From positions 20,820,098-20,884,097 of the forward strand of contig NC_085866.1 in NCBI RefSeq assembly GCF_034702125.1: a stretch of 64,000 bases of DNA, written 5' to 3'. A model generated the notes under the pieces. It made no database searches. It saw only the letters and a list, made by a program, of their open reading frames with translations, and was not told where the DNA came from. This DNA is from Engraulis encrasicolus. Its lineage: Eukaryota; Chordata; Actinopteri; Clupeiformes; Engraulidae. The position numbers and the translations under genes are program-made. Numbering within the stretch: the stretch's first letter is position 1; each line of letters opens with the position of its first letter. Below, one piece after another: positions 58,256-64,000 of this stretch.

Positions 58256-58359
58256 CGACCAAGTTTTAGAGGCCCTACACTGATGAGCATCCAAGGGAAA
58301 AAGTGAAGACCCAGATTACTCAAATGACCTGTTTGCGTTTGACATCATACTGTACATAC

Positions 58360-58735
58360 CGGCTTGTTGATCCTGTCCCTCGTGGAAAGGACACACACAC
58401 GCACACGCATACACACACACAGACAGCTCCTATGGAACCGCACCATGTGACTGCACCTTACCTGCACCTTACCTGCACTACCTCAGACCTCCACTACCAA
58501 GAACTGCTGGCCTCTGTAACATACAATGCACCAACGCTGCTTGTTGTAATTATTTATTAATTAATTACTTTATTGTTACTAGTGTTACGTGTCCTGTCTT
58601 GCACTAATGTCAGACATACACAGAACTGACATTTACAGACTATGTCCTGACATGGCATAGAGTGAGAATTTCATTTTACTTGTATAACCTGTGCATATGA
58701 AGAAAATGACAATATAACTGACTTGACTCCACACA
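58360..58735 (+). mobile_element. LINE 3' UTR fragment
   Basis: CA-rich segment, duplicated CTGCACCTTAC, then AGAGTGAGAATTTCATTTTA and AATGACAATATAACTGACTTGACT. The end resembles that of the LINE at 42340. Confidence 0.6.
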
Positions 58736-59756
58736 CACTCACCACTAATTACTCGCTCCGCAAGATTAGTCATTAGAATGTTCGAGTTTCACAATACAGG
58801 CAGACAACTCTAATTTCATTGCATGTTACACTTTTCACAGATTCTAATGGGTATGTGCTAAGGAGATGATGAGTGAACACGCTGCCAGTTTGGTTGCAGG
58901 TATGTTTTACTTTATCTGTCGAAAAAGCATATTCTTTTCAAGTTGCGCTCCATTATCCTGCCTGTGATGTTTTTGAAGGCCATCACTTGGGGTCAATAGA
59001 CAACCAAATATCTGTCAGTGGTAAAGTGTCTTACGTCCGTGTACTATGAAGGTGGATCACAGTAGAAGTAGTTAACCATATTTCTCAACCTAAACATATT
59101 ATCTCCCCCACACCGCACACATTGCTCAGTGCTGCTCCTGCAGAATGGACCATGCTAACCTCCCAGTTGTGTTTGTAGATCTCCACACAAATATCACCCC
59201 TCTACATTGTAAAGCTGAAAAGAATATGTCTACTTGACATCTTTTAACCCACCAAGTAGAGGAAGGTTAACTTAAGTACAGTTTAGTTGTTGTTTTGGTG
59301 TTGTGATTTTATCACATTATATTACATTACAATGCATTTAGCAGACACTTTATCCAAATGTGTATCCATGTGGATCAGAGTGTGGGGTGAACACAGAGGA
59401 CAGCTGTATACAAGTAAACCATTGTAAAACTGAAGACCTACTGATCGTGTGTAAGCAGGATAAAGTAAGTGCATAGGGTTATGAATTACAGATTAGGAAT
59501 GAATGCTTTGTTATGTAGGGGAGCTCTCTCAGACGAGATGAGTCTCCACAAACTGCTTGAAAGTTGAGAGGGATGAGTACACTAAAAAAATGTATCATTT
59601 CCCCAAATGCAGCAACAAGTGGAAAGCCATTATAATGTCTGAATCTGTATTTAATTTGAGATTGTTATGTATATGTTTCTGTGTATATATCTCCTGCTTT
59701 AAAAAAAAATGTATATATTTGTTTAAAATATATATCTCCTGTTTTTTATGTTGTTT

Positions 59757-60060
59757 CCAGTGTGTCACCGAATTCCGTAGATTCATCATCACTATGTGGG
59801 GTGGAAGCTGCACAGACTACAACAAGGCTTCTGGGACCCCACTCCCCTCAAGCAAGACATTTACCACCTGCTTCACCTATGAAGGACTGATTATTGGCAG
59901 TGATACCACAACGCATACAAGCTGTTCAGCCTGCTGCCCTCCGGGTAGAGGTACAGGAGTATCTGCTTCCGCAACTCCAGACTCGCCAACATCTTCATCT
60001 ACCAGACTGTCATGCCGAATCGTCCCTCCTCTCTCCCATCCCAGGATGCCGAATTATGAC
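59757..60060 (+). pseudogene. decayed LINE ORF2 C-terminal fragment
   Basis: In alternating frames one reads MWGGSCTDYNKA, KLFSLLPSGR and RNSRLANIFIYQ, matching the corresponding part of the intact ORF at 43262-46228 (VWGGSCTEKN, HKLFSLLPSGKR). Frameshifts are present. 58736-59756 shows no gene apart from a SINE-tail fragment near 59318-59440. Confidence 0.65.
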
Positions 60061-60422
60061 CAAGTGACTGAAGAACTGCCATACGTCTTCACTTGGTCAT
60101 GGCATGACCAGAGGCTGTATGCAGACTCACAGTATAATTCTACACGATCCACTATAAGTCATATTTTATTTCAGGTGTTTTGAATAGCTGTGATACATTA
60201 ATGATGCCTGCCAACGATTCTGAATTGTGTACAGTCTGTAATATTTCTTCTTCAAGGGACCAGTCAAGTCGATGTGACAGGTGATTTTTATACAAAACTT
60301 TGTCAAAGTTTACGTAATTGACACATCTGGTTGGTCCTTGTTTTGAATTCTGAATTGTCAATATACTATATGCCTTTATCAGGTTTGAGCTTGGAGTTGA
60401 GTATATGTTAAATTAATAGAAT

Positions 60423-60836
60423 GTGTTTTTTGCTAGTCTTCACATTAAACTTAGACCGAACTGCCTTTACCTTTGGATCGTCTGCAGTTCCCTGTTGGCC
60501 CACTACCATCTGCCCCGCATGGTGCGCGACACCAGACACTGGAGCAGCTGGGTCGCCACTCATCAACGCAGAGTGAAACAGTGCTTTGACCGCTCCCACA
60601 GGGTTAAAAGCCCCACACTTGCTCCACTGGACTGATTGAGGATCCGCAGGCCTACCCGGGGCCACAAGCTCAAGTCATTCTGTTCTGCCCCACTGCAAGT
60701 GACTGAGCAGCTGGGTCCCGCCATTTTCCGCCGTGTTCGCAAGGTGCCGCCGCCTACTGCAACAGACCTGGAGGCGACCGGCCCGTACAAGGGCCCATCC
60801 AGGCCATCTCAGGGACTATGTACTCTGACAATATGA
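60423..60836 (+). pseudogene. Gypsy-type pol C-terminus remnant
   Basis: One frame throughout reads FDRSHRVKSPTLAPLD, stop, then IRRPTRGHKLKSFCSAPLQV, TEQLGPAIF and RKVPPPTATD. This pattern (HRVKSP, W-x-R-I-RRP, APLQVT-QLGPA, LRKVPPP) is typical of the C-terminal region of fish Gypsy polyproteins. A single in-frame TGA (60633-60635) replaces the expected Trp, and sequence between PAIF and RKV is shortened. Confidence 0.65.
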
Positions 60837-60881
60837 ATGATGTTCCTGGGTCTCCCTGGGGAGCCCTGGGGAGGGGGGAAA

Positions 60882-61063
60882 TGTTATGTCTGCTCTGTTG
60901 CCTGTGCTGATATTTCATATTTCCTGATGCTACTTGAAGACGACATAATAACATTTGTGCAGGGCATGCTGGGATGCGAGTTCAGTGAAATAAACGTCTG
61001 GTATGGCTAGACTTTGACAGCTCTGTGTGTAGCGTATTGTTTACAGTTTTATTGTACATAACA
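60882..61063 (+). repeat. LTR (3' LTR of the Gypsy-type remnant)
   Basis: Begins TGTTATG directly after the purine tract GGGGAGGGGGGAAA and ends CATAACA: perfect 7-bp inverted ends with TG...CA. It contains AATAAA (60992). No matching 5' LTR lies in the window. Confidence 0.72.
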
Positions 61064-61369
61064 CTGGGGGCAAAATCTTAATTTCATGCAGCCCATGGGA
61101 TCATTTCAAATGTGTATTACACAGTTGGCCCACATACACCATTAATGTATGTTGTAACAAGACTTGAACATGAAATTTGGTTGTCAGAGGAATATGAGTG
61201 GGCCCAGGCCAATGAAACAGCTCATTCATATGTAACACAATATGAACTACTGTACCATGCATGATGATGGAGAAGAGTGTATGTAACATTTTAAAACACT
61301 ACCCCTGTAGACCTAAATTAGCTGTTACCAGAATGGCAATGACCAATTCGTTACATATTAGGTCTACTT

Positions 61370-61680
61370 AAAGGTGCGCTGTGTAGGATGTTGGCCAGAG
61401 TATTGCAACTATGCTGCTCATTGAAACAGTGCTGCCCATTGCCAAATTAGATCTTTTCATGATTAATTACTAAATAATAGGCCTAAAGTGATATCTAATA
61501 GTATGACCAAAGTACAGTAAGTTTTGCAGCTAAAAATTCTATTTCTGGACATTCAAAATGGCGGTCATAACAAATAGCCTACTTTGAATTTCATGACGGT
61601 GGTAAGTATTCATTAAAAAGGTCTCCTAACATCTGTTAATGGGCAGCAGTAGTATTAGTATTACTCTGGAAATAATACTA
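61370..61680. mobile_element. MITE family E copy
   Basis: GGTGCGCTGTGTAGGATGTT start and CTGCTCATTGAAACAGTGCT / TAGTATGACCAAAGTACAGT interior, as at 34705-34950. Confidence 0.6.
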
Positions 61681-61979
61681 AAAATATTACACACAAAACA
61701 ATATTACACACAAAACAAATATTTAGTTTGGCCTAACTTTATTTCAGATTTTGATTTTGGCATTTTGTCTTAATACTCCTGGCTTGGATCCTTCAAAACC
61801 CACTTGTAAATATGTATTTTGAGTTGTGCTTATAGGCCAGATGTGTGCCATTCTAAAATAAAAATAAAAAACAGTTTTGCAATGTCAAATCTGAGACCGT
61901 TTTGGATATGCTGCCAGTTCGTTTTTTTTTCTGTAAAAATAGGTATGTTTTGCCTACACACATAACTTACATAGCCTAA

Positions 61980-62660
61980 TTCAAAACCCACTTGAATATC
62001 CACATTTTAGTTTAATTGATAGGTGAACATACGCCTTGCAGAAATAATCCAGCATGATTTGACTCAATGTAGCCACTGGGGGGAACGTATATGCTTATTT
62101 TGGCAGCAAGCTATGACTTTTGGTAGCCTACTTTTATGTCCATACATCCTTAAAACTCTCTTTAACATCCACATATGCACTTGAATTGGCAAGTTGATAG
62201 GAAATAATCCAAGATTTAGACGCTTGATTCAATAGCCATGCGTGGGGCATCCTGAATTGCTTGGAAATACATAATTGTGCCAGCAAGCGACTAAGACTTT
62301 TGATACTTATAAGTAAATAAATGATTGAAAACCCACTTAAACATCCCCATATGTGCTTGGATTGACAAAGCCATGTGTGCTGTGGTGAAATAAACCAATT
62401 TTCAGGTATTTGAGTCAATGTAGCCACTGTGGGGCAAACTGGGATGCTTGGAAATGCATAATTTTGGTAGGAAACGGCTATGACGGTTGGTAATTTTAAG
62501 TTAATAAATCATTTATTACCCACTTACACATCCCAATATGTACTTGAATTGACAAATGGATATGTGCTGAAATTATATTAACCATTTTTCAGGCATTTGA
62601 CTAATAGTAGCCACTGTGGGGAAAGGGAAATGCTTGCCATGTGTAATTTTGGCATCCAAC
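61980..62660 (+). repeat. degenerate tandem satellite, unit about 160-190 bp
   Basis: Four units marked by GTAGCCACTGTGGGG (62069, 62231, 62419, 62606), each followed by GGGATGCTTGGAAATGCATA or variants and preceded by CCACTTGAAT/ACATCCCAATATG. Confidence 0.85.
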
Positions 62661-62984
62661 GGTTGTGACTTTTAATGCTTAAAAGTCAATAAATTGGTCA
62701 AAAAACATCAAAACATTCTTATTTTGACTTGTCTTGATGCAGAAATACATGATCTGCAAAAAAAAAAATATTACACCAAATTTTCATGCTCTGTCGATGC
62801 TTAGCCCACAGCCATCCTAAAAAGGTACCATTAAAAGAAGCGAAGGAGCCATTTACAGCTTGGTAGGCGTAACACCTTTTTTTCATGGAATGTCAACATA
62901 TGGCACATATTTTGATAGAGGCTATAGTGACAAACATATCTGTAAAATATTGGCCCTCTACCTGCTTGTATGTGACTGGGAGGC

Positions 62985-63520
62985 GGGGCCAAAAATCAAA
63001 AATGTGGAATTTCTAGGGGGCGCTATAGAGCCAGTGAACATGGAAGTTGTAATTTAACTTATTTTTCCTATTCTGTGTGACACATAGATCTAACATACCA
63101 AATTGCAGGCTTCTACCTTTTTATGTGTTGGCTGTAGACTGGGTCAAAAATGAGGAAAAACTGACAAAAAATAGAATTTCTAGGGGGCGCTATTGAGTCT
63201 GCAAATGTGTTGGCTGCATTTTGACTTCACTCACATGTTCAGTGTGACCTATATAAGTGACATATCCAATATGAAGTCTGTATGTACTTTTGAATTCCAA
63301 GGGGGTGGGGCCAAAGTTGTCAAAAAGAGAGAAAGTGCATGAAATTGTAGGGGGCGCTACAGAGTCTGTGGCTAGGAAATCTGTAATTTGACTTAATTTA
63401 CTTATTCTGGGAGACACAAAGATGTTCTATGCCAAATTTTAGATTTCCAGATTGTTGCATGTTGCCAGCAGATGGTGCCAAAAATGTCAAAAAAAAGAAT
63501 TCCTAGGGGGCGCTATTGAG
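62985..63520 (+). repeat. degenerate tandem satellite with CTAGGGGGCGCTA core
   Basis: Four units of about 155-170 bp, cores at 63013, 63180, 63347 and 63504. A decayed fifth (GGTGGTGCTACAGA) lies near 63821. From 63521 to 64000 nothing else is recognised. Confidence 0.88.
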
Positions 63521-64000
63521 TTTAACAATGAGTAATCCACAATCAGACTCCAATCCCATGTTTTTCGTTACACATTGATGTTGCATACCAAATTTTGTCA
63601 TCCTGCAATAAAAGGAAATTAGAAATGGTAACCCTAACCCTAATTATCACGAATTCCATAATGAATAGCCTGTAATAGAGTTATAGGGCAGTTATTGAAA
63701 ACAAATATGAGCACGTGGAACATTATGTTACTGTTAGGGATTACACAAATTGAAAATGATGAAACAAACTGAAAATGATGAAACCCCTGTTGGATTAAGG
63801 ATAAAATGTGGTGTATAAGGTGGTGCTACAGAACCAGTGAGTGTGTAAATTGCAATTAGATTACACAGCATAATTCAGGAAATTATTGTATGTCACATGC
63901 ATGGCTTAAATCTTGGGTTCAAATAATACAATTCTTTAGAATACGGGCCATGCCTGGAAGAGTTGTTGTATGGACATGTCAGAATGTCCTGGCAGCATAT

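Overview
The window is vertebrate nuclear DNA, almost certainly from a teleost fish. Three multi-exon protein genes sit in a dense background of tRNA-derived SINEs, hAT/Tc1/Harbinger-like DNA elements, LINE fragments, palindromic repeats and long (CA/GT)n and (CT)n tracts. The gene order amigo1 (+), atxn7l2 (-), sypl2 (-) matches the mammalian block SYPL2-ATXN7L2-CYB561D1-AMIGO1, with amigo1 convergent to the other two. I cannot name the species. No bacterial features, CRISPR arrays, rRNAs or genuine tRNA genes were seen.

Layout: 1-987 is the 5' flank of amigo1. 988-6132 is amigo1, a neuronal LRR/Ig adhesion protein. Its reading frame is split by two introns: a 502-bp one made of transposon sequence, and a 3.1-kb one built on a degenerate tandem array that repeats the 5' splice site. 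6133-18280 is the amigo1 3' flank and a transposon-filled convergent gap in which no CYB561D1 homologue is visible. 18281-27306 is atxn7l2 (minus; SAGA deubiquitinase-module family), nine coding exons with consistent phases and an uncertain last exon. 27.6-53.8 kb is sypl2-like (minus; synaptophysin/MARVEL family), five coding exons. Its 21-kb intron 3 holds a LINE with an intact 988-codon ORF, a 1.7-kb Tc1-like element and many nested repeats. 53.9-64 kb is repeat-rich flank with one orphan exon candidate, a Gypsy pol/LTR remnant and two tandem satellites, one carrying four CTCF-like cores.

Most interesting signals: (1) amigo1 intron 1 looks like a hAT-type MITE whose target-site duplication supplies both AG|GT splice junctions, with a second hAT nested inside. 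(2) amigo1 intron 2 begins in what looks like former coding sequence and repeats its own donor site about seven times. (3) Several palindromic retro-insertions carry a hammerhead-ribozyme-like core (CTGANGA...GAAAC); one is flanked by a 14-bp target duplication. These rest on reading the sequence and recalled family knowledge; no search was run.
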